Shown here piece after piece: positions 5,786-13,758 of a DNA stretch of 21,320 nucleotides. A program made the position numbers and the translations under genes. Origin of the DNA: DATJLQ01 sp035509415 (GTDB lineage Bacteria; Pseudomonadota; Alphaproteobacteria; JACZXZ01); contig DATJLQ010000008.1 of the NCBI GenBank assembly GCA_035509415.1, positions 1 through 21,320 of the forward strand, given 5' to 3'. Every line of letters begins with the position of its first letter. The first letter of the stretch is position 1. The notes beneath the pieces are model-generated. The model was not told the DNA's origin, made no database searches, and saw only the letters and a list, made by a program, of their open reading frames with translations.

Positions 5786-6634
5786 AACGTTCTACCGTTT
5801 GAAGTCCAAACCCAGGTTATCGGCACTCTCACCCAGGGCGTTAGCATCCGCGCGACCGAGCGCCTTACTGGGGTCCATCGCGATACCATCATGCGTCTAG
5901 GCGCCCGTGTCGGGATGGGATGCGCCGATCTTCACGATAAGGTCATGCAGAACGTTCGCGTTCCCCGTATCGAACTGGACGAGGCATGGTCGTATGTCGG
6001 ATGCAAACAGCGCCGCGTGAAGTCTGAGGATGGAGATAGTCGCGGCGATCAATATATTTTTCTGGCCCTCGACGCGATCAGCAAGGGCATTATCGCTTTT
6101 CGAGTTGGGAAGCGGAACGCCGAAAACACGCGGGCGTTCATCGGCGACCTCCGCTTGCGCGTTCTTGGCGAGCCTGAGATTTCATCGGATGGTTTCTATA
6201 GCTATCCACCCGCAATCGAGGGGGCCTTTGGCGTCGGATGCCATTACGGCACTATTGAAAAGCACTACAAGCACGAGCCCGCAAGCGAGTCGTCGCGTCG
6301 CTACTCGCCTGGGTACGTAGTAGCGGTAACCAAAAGCGCCCTGATTGGGCGCCCGAAGCAAATCAGCACATCTCTAGTCGAGCGGCAAAACTTGACGCTG
6401 CGCATGGAACAGCGTCGATTCACGCGATTGACCAATGGCTTTTCAAAGAAGTTAGAAAATCACGTGGCTGCCGTCGCTCTCTATGTTGCCCATTACAACC
6501 TCTGCCGCGTCCATGGAGCCCTGCGGGTCACGCCCGCCATGCACTTGGGCCTTGTCGATCATATTTGGTCGGTCGGGGAGCTAATTGAGGCGGCCCTGAC
6601 GGAACGTGCCGTGAACCGAGCTCTCGTAAATTAG
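5783..6634 (+). CDS. IS1-like DDE transposase
   Basis: A 283-aa single-ORF transposase. The N-terminal part (about 19-45) has a helix-turn-helix look, SIRATERLTGVHRDTIMRLG. The catalytic triad is visible: D66 in ELDEAWSYVG, D136 in SSDGFYSY and E200 in SLVERQNLTLRM. The sequence after E200, through GFSKKLENHVAA and the HYNLCRVH motif, matches IS1-type proteins in which NxNLR and FSK follow the Glu. Unlike classical IS1 there is no programmed frameshift; the frame is continuous. An AAGGG site precedes the ATG. It is intact, with no stop or truncation, and lies next to the right element end, so the element may still be mobile. Confidence 0.9.
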   Translation: MNVLPFEVQTQVIGTLTQGVSIRATERLTGVHRDTIMRLGARVGMGCADLHDKVMQNVRVPRIELDEAWSYVGCKQRRVKSEDGDSRGDQYIFLALDAISKGIIAFRVGKRNAENTRAFIGDLRLRVLGEPEISSDGFYSYPPAIEGAFGVGCHYGTIEKHYKHEPASESSRRYSPGYVVAVTKSALIGRPKQISTSLVERQNLTLRMEQRRFTRLTNGFSKKLENHVAAVALYVAHYNLCRVHGALRVTPAMHLGLVDHIWSVGELIEAALTERAVNRALVN

Positions 6635-6646
6635 AACGACTTATTC

Positions 6647-6675
6647 ACCCCCTGTGGAAAAACTCCGCAGGGGGT
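6647..6675 (+). terminator. Strong hairpin after the transposase gene
   Basis: ACCCCCTG pairs with CAGGGGGT; a T-G wobble and GGA/TCC extend this to a 12-bp stem with the loop AAAAC. It starts 13 bases after the stop. The T run is missing, so termination efficiency is uncertain. It could also block transcription entering from outside in the other direction. Confidence 0.55.
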
Positions 6676-6706
6676 TGTCCTAATTCAAAAATTGAGTGGC
6701 CTAATT
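6676..6706 (-). repeat. Subterminal AATTAGG repeats (right end)
   Basis: Read inward from the right end, AATTAGGCCA and AATTAGGACA occur 21 bases apart (6706-6697 and 6685-6676). The outer copy forms part of the terminal repeat. The left end has AATTAGG in the terminal repeat and TGTCCTA copies just inside it. Confidence 0.5.
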
Positions 6707-6717
6707 ATGCCAGTACC
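6700..6717 (-). repeat. Right terminal inverted repeat
   Basis: Inward-reading GGTACTGGCATAATTAGG. It matches the left end at 13 of 18 positions and directly abuts the second AGCGACGC copy. Confidence 0.85.
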
Positions 6718-6725
6718 AGCGACGC
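6718..6725. repeat. Right target-site duplication AGCGACGC
   Basis: An exact copy of 3258-3265, directly adjoining the right inverted repeat. Confidence 0.88.
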
Positions 6726-6863
6726 TTCCGCCTCTCGAATCCGCCCGGCCGCGATTGTGCATAACGCCCTTGTTCGGCTAGACTCGGGCGGGCGCATGGG
6801 GGCGCGTCCGAACGAGACTCGGGACCAGGTTGGGGAACCGAGAATCCGCGCGTCGGGGCGGGG

Positions 6864-8435
6864 ATGGAGCAAGAATTCGAACTCAAGCTCGCGATGTCGC
6901 CCGAGCATGTCGAGCGGCTGAGGCGCCATCCGATGCTGCGCACGCACAAGCAGCGCGGCGGCTCGACCAAGCGACTCGTGAGCGTCTATTACGACACCCC
7001 CGCCTTCGCGCTCCTGCGCAAGGCGGTGGCGTTGCGCGTGCGCAAAGTGGGCGGCGAGCACATCCAGACCATCAAGCGCGAGGCAGGCAACGGCAAGAGC
7101 CGCTTCGCGCGCCGCGAATGGGAGCGGCGCATCGAGGGCGACGGGCCCGACCTCTCGGGCCTCGAGGATCGCGAATTGAAGCGCCTCATCGCCCCCCACA
7201 AGGAGCGCGGCGATCTGCGCCCGGTCTTCACGACCGAGGTGATGCGCCAGACCTGGCCGCTGCGCGTGGGGGCGAGCCGCATCGAATGCGCCCTCGACAT
7301 CGGCGAGATCAAGAGCGACGGGCGCAGCCAGCCGGTATGCGAGGTCGAGCTCGAGCTCAAGTCGGGCGCACCCGCGGGCCTGTTCGAGCTCGCGCGCCGG
7401 CTCAACAAGTCGGTCCCGCTGCGCCTCGATCCCATGAGCAAGGCCGAGCGCGGCTATCACCTGGCCGCCAACGCGACGCCCGGCCCGAAGAAGGCCGAGC
7501 CGGTCCATCTCGACCCGGAGATGAGCGTGCGCGAGGCCTTCGGGGCGATCGCGCGCGCCTGCATCACGCATATTCTCTCGAACGTCGGCTGCGCCCATGA
7601 CGGCAAGGACCCCGAGGGCGTGCACCAGCTCCGGGTCGGCATCCGGCGCCTGCGCGCGGCCTTCGCCGTGTTCCAGGACGCGATCGCGGAAGGCGACCGC
7701 GCGGCCCTCGGCGGCGAGTTGCGTTGGCTGCAACGGGAATTGGGGCCGGCGCGCGAATGGGACGTGTTCCTCAGCGCCTCCTTGCCCGCGGTCTACAAGC
7801 GCTTCGGCACGAGCGACGGGCTCGAGACCCTGCGCGCGACGGCCGAGGCCGTGCGCCGGCGCGCCTATCAGCGCTGCCGCGCGGCCCTCCACAACCGGCG
7901 CTACACGGACCTCCTGCTGCGCCTCGAGGCGTGGCTCGATGGCGGTCTCGACGAGACCGGGACGCTGCCCACCAACGGCACCGGCCGCGCGCCCGAGGAC
8001 GGGCTCCAGCGCGAGACGCTCGACGCGCCGATCCTGGAATTCTCGGCCGCGATCCTGAAGGGGCGCCACGTCAAGGCGGCCAAGCTCGGCGACCGGCTCC
8101 GGAAGCTCGACGAGCGCCAGCTCCACGAGCTGCGTATCCGGGTCAAGAAACTGCGTTACGCGACCGAGTTCTTCCGCGACCTCTACACCGACAAGTCGGC
8201 CAAGCGCTATGTCGCCGCCCTCAAGGCGATCCAGGAAGCGCTCGGCGACGCCAACGACGCGCTGGTCGCGAACGACCTCATGGGCGAGCTCGACGAGCTC
8301 GCGGGCTCGGACGGCGAGGTCGCCTTGCGCCAGCTCCAGGCCTGGGCGTCGGCCGCGATCAAGCGCGACCGGAAGCGCCTCGAGCATCTATGGGACGATT
8401 TCCGCGAGCTCAAAGCCTTCTGGAAGAGCGGCTGA
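6864..8435 (+). CDS. CYTH-CHAD protein (inorganic triphosphatase / polyphosphate-binding)
   Basis: A 523-aa two-domain soluble protein. The N-terminal CYTH domain (about 1-205) has the signature E4-F-E6-L-K8, basic strand residues ALRVRK (56-61) and acidic strand CEVELELK (159-166). CYTH enzymes hydrolyse triphosphates with a divalent metal. The C-terminal CHAD domain (about 220-515) has the conserved HQLRVGIRRLR helix (254-264) and a second ELRIRVKKLRYATEFF helix; CHAD modules bind polyphosphate. E. coli YgiF has this architecture. A GGGGCGGGG stretch precedes the ATG. The transposon target lies 138 bp upstream, so the native promoter should be in the short remaining spacer. Its neighbours SixA, Ppk1 and Ppx support a role in polyphosphate or triphosphate metabolism. 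Confidence 0.92.
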   Translation: MEQEFELKLAMSPEHVERLRRHPMLRTHKQRGGSTKRLVSVYYDTPAFALLRKAVALRVRKVGGEHIQTIKREAGNGKSRFARREWERRIEGDGPDLSGLEDRELKRLIAPHKERGDLRPVFTTEVMRQTWPLRVGASRIECALDIGEIKSDGRSQPVCEVELELKSGAPAGLFELARRLNKSVPLRLDPMSKAERGYHLAANATPGPKKAEPVHLDPEMSVREAFGAIARACITHILSNVGCAHDGKDPEGVHQLRVGIRRLRAAFAVFQDAIAEGDRAALGGELRWLQRELGPAREWDVFLSASLPAVYKRFGTSDGLETLRATAEAVRRRAYQRCRAALHNRRYTDLLLRLEAWLDGGLDETGTLPTNGTGRAPEDGLQRETLDAPILEFSAAILKGRHVKAAKLGDRLRKLDERQLHELRIRVKKLRYATEFFRDLYTDKSAKRYVAALKAIQEALGDANDALVANDLMGELDELAGSDGEVALRQLQAWASAAIKRDRKRLEHLWDDFRELKAFWKSG

Positions 8436-8451
8436 GCGCGGCACCGCTCAG
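8432..8451. terminator. Bidirectional hairpin spanning two convergent stop codons
   Basis: CTGAGCG (8432-8438) and CGCTCAG (8445-8451) form a perfect 7-bp stem with a 6-base loop. One arm contains the TGA of the CYTH-CHAD gene and the other contains the TGA of sixA. There is no T tract. A shared terminator is the simplest reading. Confidence 0.45.
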
Positions 8452-8966
8452 TCGCGCGCGTCGCGCGGGCACCAAAAGGACACGAGCGCGCAACTCTCGG
8501 GGGTCAAGGCGCGCCAGCTGCCGCCCTCGAAGCTGAGCGCCACCAACGCGCCGGTCGGGAACTTGGCCTGGAGGCGCTCGATCTCGCGCCGCGGCCCGCT
8601 GCCGATGAGCAGCCCCGCGAGAGCCTGGATTCCGGGATTGTGGCCGATCACGAGCGCCGACGCGCAATCCTCCTCGAGGCGGCGCACGCGCTCGAGCATC
8701 TTCTCGGCACCCGCGAGATAAAGCGCGCGCTCGATCGTCGTCGTGTGGGGCGCGGGCAACGCGGGTGCGATGCGCTCGAGCGTCTCGCGCGTGCGCCGCG
8801 CGGCCGAGCACAACACGCGCTCGGGCGCCATTTCGAGACGCCTCAGCTCCGCGCGCAAGGCCGCGCAGGCCTCGCGCCCGCGCGCCGAGAGGGGACGGTC
8901 GAAATCGCTCGATTCGGCGTCGGCCCAGCTCGATTTCGCGTGGCGCAGGAGATAGAGCCGCTTCAT
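8448..8966 (-). CDS. sixA: SixA-type phosphohistidine phosphatase
   Basis: A 172-aa single-domain histidine phosphatase (phosphoglycerate-mutase-like superfamily). The RHG-like motif LLRHAKSSW places the phospho-accepting His at residue 9. The second catalytic His is in VIGHNPG (H109), and the D-x-x-RPL-S-x-RG segment follows at about 22-31. SixA enzymes remove phosphate from phosphohistidine on signalling proteins, including phosphotransfer domains and PTS proteins. The start is placed at MKRLYLLRH because homologues begin there and AGGGGCGGGA lies upstream; the open frame extends 36 codons further without support. It is convergent with the CYTH-CHAD gene (12 bp between stops) and divergent from ppk1. 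The in vivo substrate is unknown here. Confidence 0.88.
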   Translation of the reverse strand: MKRLYLLRHAKSSWADAESSDFDRPLSARGREACAALRAELRRLEMAPERVLCSAARRTRETLERIAPALPAPHTTTIERALYLAGAEKMLERVRRLEEDCASALVIGHNPGIQALAGLLIGSGPRREIERLQAKFPTGALVALSFEGGSWRALTPESCALVSFWCPRDARD

Positions 8967-9099
8967 GTCCCGCCCCTGGAGCGCGCTTGGGCCGCCGAGT
9001 CGGCGCGGCGCGGCGATTTTCCGGGCGTTCGGCCGGGCGCCGCGAGGCGCTTTCCCGGCCCAGCTTCGAGCCAAGACCCGCGCCGCGCAAGGGGGTGCG

Positions 9100-9150
9100 C
9101 TGTAATAATTCGCCTAGGGTCTGTGACGTAGGATGCGGCCGGGATATGAT
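9100..9150 (+). promoter_or_regulatory. Candidate promoters and CTGT repeats upstream of ppk1
   Basis: GTGACG (9123-9128) and TATGAT (9145-9150) are spaced by 16 bases, giving a reasonable -35/-10 pair. A separate TG-T-AATAAT (9101-9109) looks like an extended -10. CTGTAAT (9100-9106) and CTGTGAC (9121-9127) resemble PhoB half-sites (CTGTCAT) but are 21 bases apart, not the usual 11. All are weak pattern matches. Confidence 0.3.
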
Positions 9151-9189
9151 TGTCCAAGCCGCCCGGCAGCACCGGCGGAGGAGGAAGAC

Positions 9190-11346
9190 GTGCCCGACGA
9201 CAGCCAGACCATCACCCCGGCGCCGCGCTCGATCGCGCCCGAGTCGGAGAAACGCTTCATCAACCGCGAGCTCTCCTGGCTCGCGTTCAACGAGCGCGTC
9301 CTGGGCGAGGCGGAAAATCCGAGCCATCCGCTGTTCGAGCGCCTGCGCTTCCTCTCGATCTCGGCGAGCAACCTCGACGAGTTCTACATGGTGCGCGTCG
9401 CGGGCCTGAAGGCGCAGGTCGCGGAAGGAGTCACCACGCCGAGCGACGACGGGCTCACGCCGGGCGAGCAGCTCGACGCGATCAACAAGCGCGCCGGCCA
9501 TCTCGTGCAGGAGCAGCAAAAGGCCTGGCGCACCCTGCGCACGCTGCTCGCCGAGACGGGCGTCGCGGTGGTCGAGGCTCACGAGCTCACCGAAAAAGAG
9601 CGCGCCTGGGTCGAGGACGAGTTCAACGAGCACGTGTTCCCGATCCTGACGCCGCTCGCGATCGACCCGGCGCACCCGTTCCCCTTCATCCCGAATCTCG
9701 GCTTCGCCATGGTGCTCGAGCTGCTGCGCTCCGAGGACGGCAAGAACCTCCGCGCCCTCGTGCCGTTGCCGAGCCAGGTCGACCGCTTCACGCGCCTCCC
9801 GGGGAAGGCGATCCGCTTCTTCGCGATCGAATCCATGGTCGGCCTGTTCCTCGACCGGCTGTTCCCCGGCTTCGAGGTGCTCGGCCAGGGACTGTTCCGC
9901 GTGCTGCGCGACAGCGAGGTCGAGATCGAGGAAGAGGCCGAGGATCTGGTGCGCGTGTTCGAATCGGCGCTGAAACGGCGCCGGCGCGGCAACGTGATCC
10001 ATCTCGTGATGAATCTCGACATGCCGGACGAGCTCACGCGCTTCGTCATCGACAAGTTCCGCGTCGCGTCGAGCGACGTGTTCGAGATCGACGGGCTCAT
10101 CGGCCTCGAGGCGACCAAGGAGCTGATCGTGCCCGAGCGGCGCGACCTCCTGTTCCCGCCCTACGACCCGCGCTTCCCCGAGCGCATCCGCGATTTCGGC
10201 GGCGACTGCTTCGCGGCCATCAGGGCCAAGGACATCGTCGTCCACCATCCCTACGAGAGCTTCGACGTCGTGGTCCAATTCGTGCGCCAGGCGGCACGCG
10301 ATCCGGCGGTGGTCGCGATCAAGCAGACGCTCTACCGCACGAGCCACGATTCGCCCATCGTCCAGGCGCTGGTCGAGGCGGCCGAGGCGGGCAAGTCGGT
10401 GACCGCGATGGTCGAGCTCAAGGCGCGCTTCGACGAGGCGGCCAACATCCGATGGGCCCGCGACCTCGAGCGCTCGGGCGCCCAGGTGATCTACGGCTTC
10501 ATCGACCTCAAGACTCACGCCAAGGTGTCGCTCGTGGTGCGCCGCGAGGGGAAGGGGCTCCGCTCCTACGTCCATTTCGGCACCGGCAACTATCACCCGA
10601 TCACGGCGCGCATCTACACCGACCTTTCCTTCTTCACCTGCAATCCCGAGCTGTGCCACGACGCAGCGCTGCTGTTCAACTACATGACCGGCTACGCGCG
10701 CCCGAAGAAGCCGCAGAAGATCGCGATTTCGCCGATCAACCTGCGCGAGACGCTGCTCGGCCTCATCGACGCCGAGATCGAGAACGCGCGCGCGGGCAAG
10801 CCGGCCCAGATCTGGGCCAAGCTCAACTCGCTGGTCGACGCGCGCGTGAGCGACGCGCTCTACCGCGCGAGCCAGGCGGGCGTGCAGATCGACCTCGTGG
10901 TGCGCGGCATCTGCTGCCTGCGCCCCGGCGTTCCCGGCCTCTCGGACAATATCCGGGTCAAGAGCATCGTCGGCCGCTTCCTCGAGCACGGGCGCATCGT
11001 GTGCTTCGGCAACGGCGCGGCGCTGCCGTCGCCGCAGGCGAAGGTGTACATCTCGTCGGCCGATTGGATGCCGCGCAACCTCGACCGGCGCGTCGAGACC
11101 CTGGTGCCGATCGAGAACCCGACCGTGCACGAGCAGGTCCTGGGCCAGATCATGGTCGCGAACCTCAAGGACGTGGCGCAGAGCTGGACCCTCGGTCCCG
11201 ACGGCGTCTACAGCCGCCTCAAGGCCGACAAGGACGCGTTCAGCGCGCACCATTACTTCATGACCAACCCGAGCCTCTCGGGCCGCGGCAGCGCGTTGCG
11301 CAAGGCGAAGACCTCGGCGCGCGCGACGGCCAAAGCGCAAGCCTGA
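9190..11346 (+). CDS. ppk1: Polyphosphate kinase 1
   Basis: A 718-aa protein (E. coli Ppk has 688) that reversibly polymerises the ATP gamma-phosphate into long-chain polyphosphate. The N domain begins FINRELSWLAFNERVL and contains the SNLDEFYMVRVAG segment. The phospho-accepting His is in DLKTHAKVSLVVRREG (about H443, equivalent to E. coli H435). The second essential His is in IVGRFLEHGRI (about H600, equivalent to H592). The SYVHFGTGNYHPITARIYTD motif follows the first. The GTG start at 9190 is chosen because GGAGGAGGAAGAC immediately precedes it; an ATG 19 codons earlier has no such site. ppx follows after 3 bases, so synthesis and degradation of polyphosphate are in one operon. Confidence 0.95.
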   Translation: MPDDSQTITPAPRSIAPESEKRFINRELSWLAFNERVLGEAENPSHPLFERLRFLSISASNLDEFYMVRVAGLKAQVAEGVTTPSDDGLTPGEQLDAINKRAGHLVQEQQKAWRTLRTLLAETGVAVVEAHELTEKERAWVEDEFNEHVFPILTPLAIDPAHPFPFIPNLGFAMVLELLRSEDGKNLRALVPLPSQVDRFTRLPGKAIRFFAIESMVGLFLDRLFPGFEVLGQGLFRVLRDSEVEIEEEAEDLVRVFESALKRRRRGNVIHLVMNLDMPDELTRFVIDKFRVASSDVFEIDGLIGLEATKELIVPERRDLLFPPYDPRFPERIRDFGGDCFAAIRAKDIVVHHPYESFDVVVQFVRQAARDPAVVAIKQTLYRTSHDSPIVQALVEAAEAGKSVTAMVELKARFDEAANIRWARDLERSGAQVIYGFIDLKTHAKVSLVVRREGKGLRSYVHFGTGNYHPITARIYTDLSFFTCNPELCHDAALLFNYMTGYARPKKPQKIAISPINLRETLLGLIDAEIENARAGKPAQIWAKLNSLVDARVSDALYRASQAGVQIDLVVRGICCLRPGVPGLSDNIRVKSIVGRFLEHGRIVCFGNGAALPSPQAKVYISSADWMPRNLDRRVETLVPIENPTVHEQVLGQIMVANLKDVAQSWTLGPDGVYSRLKADKDAFSAHHYFMTNPSLSGRGSALRKAKTSARATAKAQA

Positions 11347-11349
11347 CGC

Positions 11350-12882
11350 ATGGCGCTCGCCTCCGTTCGACGCGCGATGGCCGCGGCGGCGCAAAGCGGG
11401 CGCATCGGCGTCATCGACGTGGGCTCGAACTCGATCCGCCTCGTGGTCTACGACCGGCTCGCGCGGGCGCCGCAACCCATCTTCAACGAGCGCGTGCTGT
11501 GCGGCCTCGGACGCGGGCTCGCGCGCACCGGCCGGCTCCATCCCGACGGGCGCGAGCGCGCGCTCGAGAACATCGCGCGCTTCGTCGTGCTGGCGCGCCA
11601 CATGGGCGTGGGTCGCCTCGACATTCTCGCGACCGCGGCGGTACGCGACGCGAGCGACGGCTCGAAGTTCGTCGCCGAGCTCGAGCGCCGCTGCCGGAGC
11701 CCGGTGCGCGTGCTCTCGGGCCAGGAGGAGGCGCGGCTCTCGGCGCTCGGCGTGCTCTCGGGCCTGCCGACGGCCGACGGCGCCATGGGCGACCTCGGCG
11801 GCGGCAGCCTCGAGCTGGTCGAGCTGCGCGCGGGCGCGATCGGCCATAACGACACGCTGCCGCTCGGTCCCTTGCGCCTCATGGAGGCGTCGGACGGCGA
11901 GGCCAAGAAATCGCGCGACTTCGTCCAGAAGTCGCTCGACAAGCTCAACTGGCTCTCCTATTGCCGCAACCGCTCGTTCTTCGCCGTGGGCGGCGCGTGG
12001 CGCGCGATCGCGCGGCTTCACATGGAGCAGACGCGCTATCCGCTCCACGTCATCCATCATTACCGCGTCGCGCGCGAGCCGATGATCGAGTTCTGCCGCC
12101 TGATCACGGGGCAAAGCCGGAAGTCGCTCGAGGCGATGAGCACCAGCGTCTCCCGGAAACGCCTCGAGACGCTGCCCTACGCGGCCCTCGTGCTGCACCG
12201 GGTGCTGCGCACGGCGAACCCGGGCCAGGTGGTGTTCTCGGCCCTCGGCATCCGCGAGGGGCAGATCTTCAATCTCCTCTCGGAGGCGGCGCGGCGCGAG
12301 GATCCGCTCATCGCCGCGACGGCCGAGCTCGCGCGCGCGGACGGCCGCTTCGGCCCCATCGGCGACGAGCTCCATCGCTGGATGGCGCCGCTGTTCGGCC
12401 ACGAGAGCGAGGCGAATGCGCGTTTGCGCCGCGCCGCGTGCCATCTCGGCGACATCGCGTGGCGCGAGCATCCGGACTACCGCGCCGAGCATGCGTGCTT
12501 GCGCATCCTGCGTATGCCGATCGGCGGCATCGACCATCCGAGCCGCGCCTTCCTCGCGGTCGCGGCCTATGTGCGCTACGACGGGCGGCTCACGGACTCG
12601 GGTTCGCTGTTCGGCGCGCGCGGGCTCCTCGAAGCGGGCGAGATCGAGCGCGCGGCGCGCATCGGCCACGCGATCCGGGTCGGGATCGCGGTCTCGGGCG
12701 GCGTCCCGGCGCTCCTGCGCCGCACCTCGCTCAATCTCGATTCCTCGCGCCTTACGCTGCAACTGCCGGGCAACGCGGCGAACCTTCTCGGCGAGCAGAT
12801 GGAGCGCCGCTTCGAGGCGCTCGCGAGCGCCCTCGACCGCAAGGCGTCGATCTCGGTCGGCGGCAAAACCGCAAAGCGCTGA
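11350..12882 (+). CDS. ppx: Exopolyphosphatase (Ppx/GppA family)
   Basis: A 510-aa ASKHA-fold phosphatase that releases terminal phosphate from polyphosphate, or converts pppGpp to ppGpp in GppA-type members. The first phosphate-binding motif is IGVIDVGSNSIRLVVY (residues 19-34), the second is GDLGGGSLELVELR, and the SGQEEARLSALGV segment with the catalytic-type Glu lies between them. The C-terminal 200 residues look like the HD-like domain of the longer Ppx proteins, with many helices and DELHRWMAPLFGHE. The start ATG is 3 bases after the ppk1 stop; the ATG at 11377 is an alternative nearer the conserved region. Ppx versus GppA cannot be fully separated, but its coupling with ppk1 favours exopolyphosphatase. 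Confidence 0.92.
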   Translation: MALASVRRAMAAAAQSGRIGVIDVGSNSIRLVVYDRLARAPQPIFNERVLCGLGRGLARTGRLHPDGRERALENIARFVVLARHMGVGRLDILATAAVRDASDGSKFVAELERRCRSPVRVLSGQEEARLSALGVLSGLPTADGAMGDLGGGSLELVELRAGAIGHNDTLPLGPLRLMEASDGEAKKSRDFVQKSLDKLNWLSYCRNRSFFAVGGAWRAIARLHMEQTRYPLHVIHHYRVAREPMIEFCRLITGQSRKSLEAMSTSVSRKRLETLPYAALVLHRVLRTANPGQVVFSALGIREGQIFNLLSEAARREDPLIAATAELARADGRFGPIGDELHRWMAPLFGHESEANARLRRAACHLGDIAWREHPDYRAEHACLRILRMPIGGIDHPSRAFLAVAAYVRYDGRLTDSGSLFGARGLLEAGEIERAARIGHAIRVGIAVSGGVPALLRRTSLNLDSSRLTLQLPGNAANLLGEQMERRFEALASALDRKASISVGGKTAKR

Positions 12883-12893
12883 CGCCGCGGCCG

Positions 12894-12914
12894 CGTCGGC
12901 GACGATCGCCGGCG
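12894..12914. terminator. GC-rich hairpin between convergent ppx and the mipA-like gene
   Basis: A 9-bp stem (one T-G wobble) with a CGA triloop, centred at 12904. It fills most of the 36-bp gap between two convergent stops. There is no T run, so it is a candidate bidirectional terminator only. Confidence 0.35.
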
Positions 12915-12918
12915 AGCA

Positions 12919-13758
12919 TCAGAAGCGGTACGCGATTCCCGCGCCGACGGTGAGTTGGGTATCGCGCTGGACGATCGGGCTCGCCGCGGCGTCGGTCGTG
13001 AACTGGGTCACGTTGAAGAGCGGCAGCAGCACGATGTGCTCGGTGTAGCGATAGGTGAGGCGGACGTGGAAGCCCACGTCCTTGAGCCCGCCGGTGGGCG
13101 AGTCGGCGCGGAGTCCGGACGCCGCCGATTGGGCCGCGGTGACGCCGAACCAGGTGCGGCTATAGGCGCCGTCGTCGAAATCGAGCGCCGGGCCCATGGC
13201 GACGAAGAGCTTCTTCGGCACCAACGTTCCGAGGTAATCGAAGGACACGCGGCCGAGCAGGCCGTTTTCGGAATGGGTCATGGCCTGCCGGACCGTGCCG
13301 GTGACCTGGACGTGCCGGTAGCGATAGGACAGAAATCCGCCGCCCGTGATGCTCGGCGCGATACTCCCCAAGCCGCTCAGGTGCGGATCGTCGCTTTGGT
13401 CGCGGCCGCCTTCGAAGCCGAACACCGGCCCGATGCGCAAGCCGTTCCAATCGATCACATTGGCCCCGAGGCCGGCCGGCCCGAGGAACAGAAGGTCGCG
13501 ATAGCGGACCGAGACCATCGGCAGGGGCGTCGCGCGATAGGCGCCGGCACCCGGATAACGCGGCACGACGCCGGCACCGATCCCGAGCGTCACGTCCCAA
13601 TCCTTCTTCACGGGCGAGGGCGCGAGGCTTCCCTCCTCGACCTGCTCCTGGTCGAGGGATTGCGCGAACGCGGGCTGCGTGGCCGCCACGGCGGCGCCCG
13701 TCGCCGCCAGAATCGCCGCCGCACGGAAGTTCCGGAATAGAACGAGCACGAGCTTCAT
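12919..13758 (-). CDS. MipA/OmpV-family outer-membrane protein
   Basis: A 279-aa predicted outer-membrane beta-barrel. A signal peptide is visible: positive MKLVLVLFRNFR, then AAAILAATGAAVAATQPAFA, with cleavage likely after AFA-Q. The mature protein starts with an acidic stretch, then WDVTLGIGAGVVPRYPGAG, the MipA/OmpV hallmark, and alternating strands such as MVSVRYRDLLFLG and FLSYRYRHVQVTG. It ends with Phe in GAGIAYRF, as expected for BAM-dependent barrels. MipA proteins interact with murein enzymes, while others in the family act in adhesion or antibiotic response; the function here is unknown. The start is supported by AGGGAAAATCG. It is 155 bp downstream of rnd on the same strand, so it probably has its own promoter. 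Confidence 0.9.
   Translation of the reverse strand: MKLVLVLFRNFRAAAILAATGAAVAATQPAFAQSLDQEQVEEGSLAPSPVKKDWDVTLGIGAGVVPRYPGAGAYRATPLPMVSVRYRDLLFLGPAGLGANVIDWNGLRIGPVFGFEGGRDQSDDPHLSGLGSIAPSITGGGFLSYRYRHVQVTGTVRQAMTHSENGLLGRVSFDYLGTLVPKKLFVAMGPALDFDDGAYSRTWFGVTAAQSAASGLRADSPTGGLKDVGFHVRLTYRYTEHIVLLPLFNVTQFTTDAAASPIVQRDTQLTVGAGIAYRF

Larger units (their letters stand above)
3266..6717. mobile_element. IS1-family transposon with cargo genes and tRNA-like RNA
   Basis: A 3,452-bp element bounded by 18-bp imperfect inverted repeats (GATGCTGTCCGAATTAGG on the left; GGTACTGGCATAATTAGG read inward from the right; 13 of 18 identical) and by an 8-bp duplication AGCGACGC. Base composition drops clearly compared with the very GC-rich flanks. 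An intact IS1-like DDE transposase gene lies at the right end. The remaining 2.5 kb carries a 115-aa unknown protein, a DUF1902/HicB-like protein, a HicA-like protein, a 265-aa winged-helix-like protein and a tRNA-like gene. Most IS1 elements are 0.7-1.2 kb; larger, cargo-bearing single-ORF relatives (the ISMhu11-type group) are known from general knowledge. Whether this element belongs to that group was not tested. Confidence 0.88.

Noticed and set aside
3241..6730. 10-mer GACGCTTCCG at 3241-3250 and 6721-6730 as a target duplication
   Set aside because: The left copy is not adjacent to the element end. The exact 8-bp AGCGACGC directly next to both inverted repeats explains the insertion better; the 10-mer reflects a short native repeat in the target.
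8410..12762. 1450-aa open frame on the - strand
   Set aside because: It is antisense to sixA-upstream sequence, ppk1 and ppx. Its composition (Arg, Glu, Asp, Ala, His rich with no domain pattern) is the usual shadow of GC-rich codon use.
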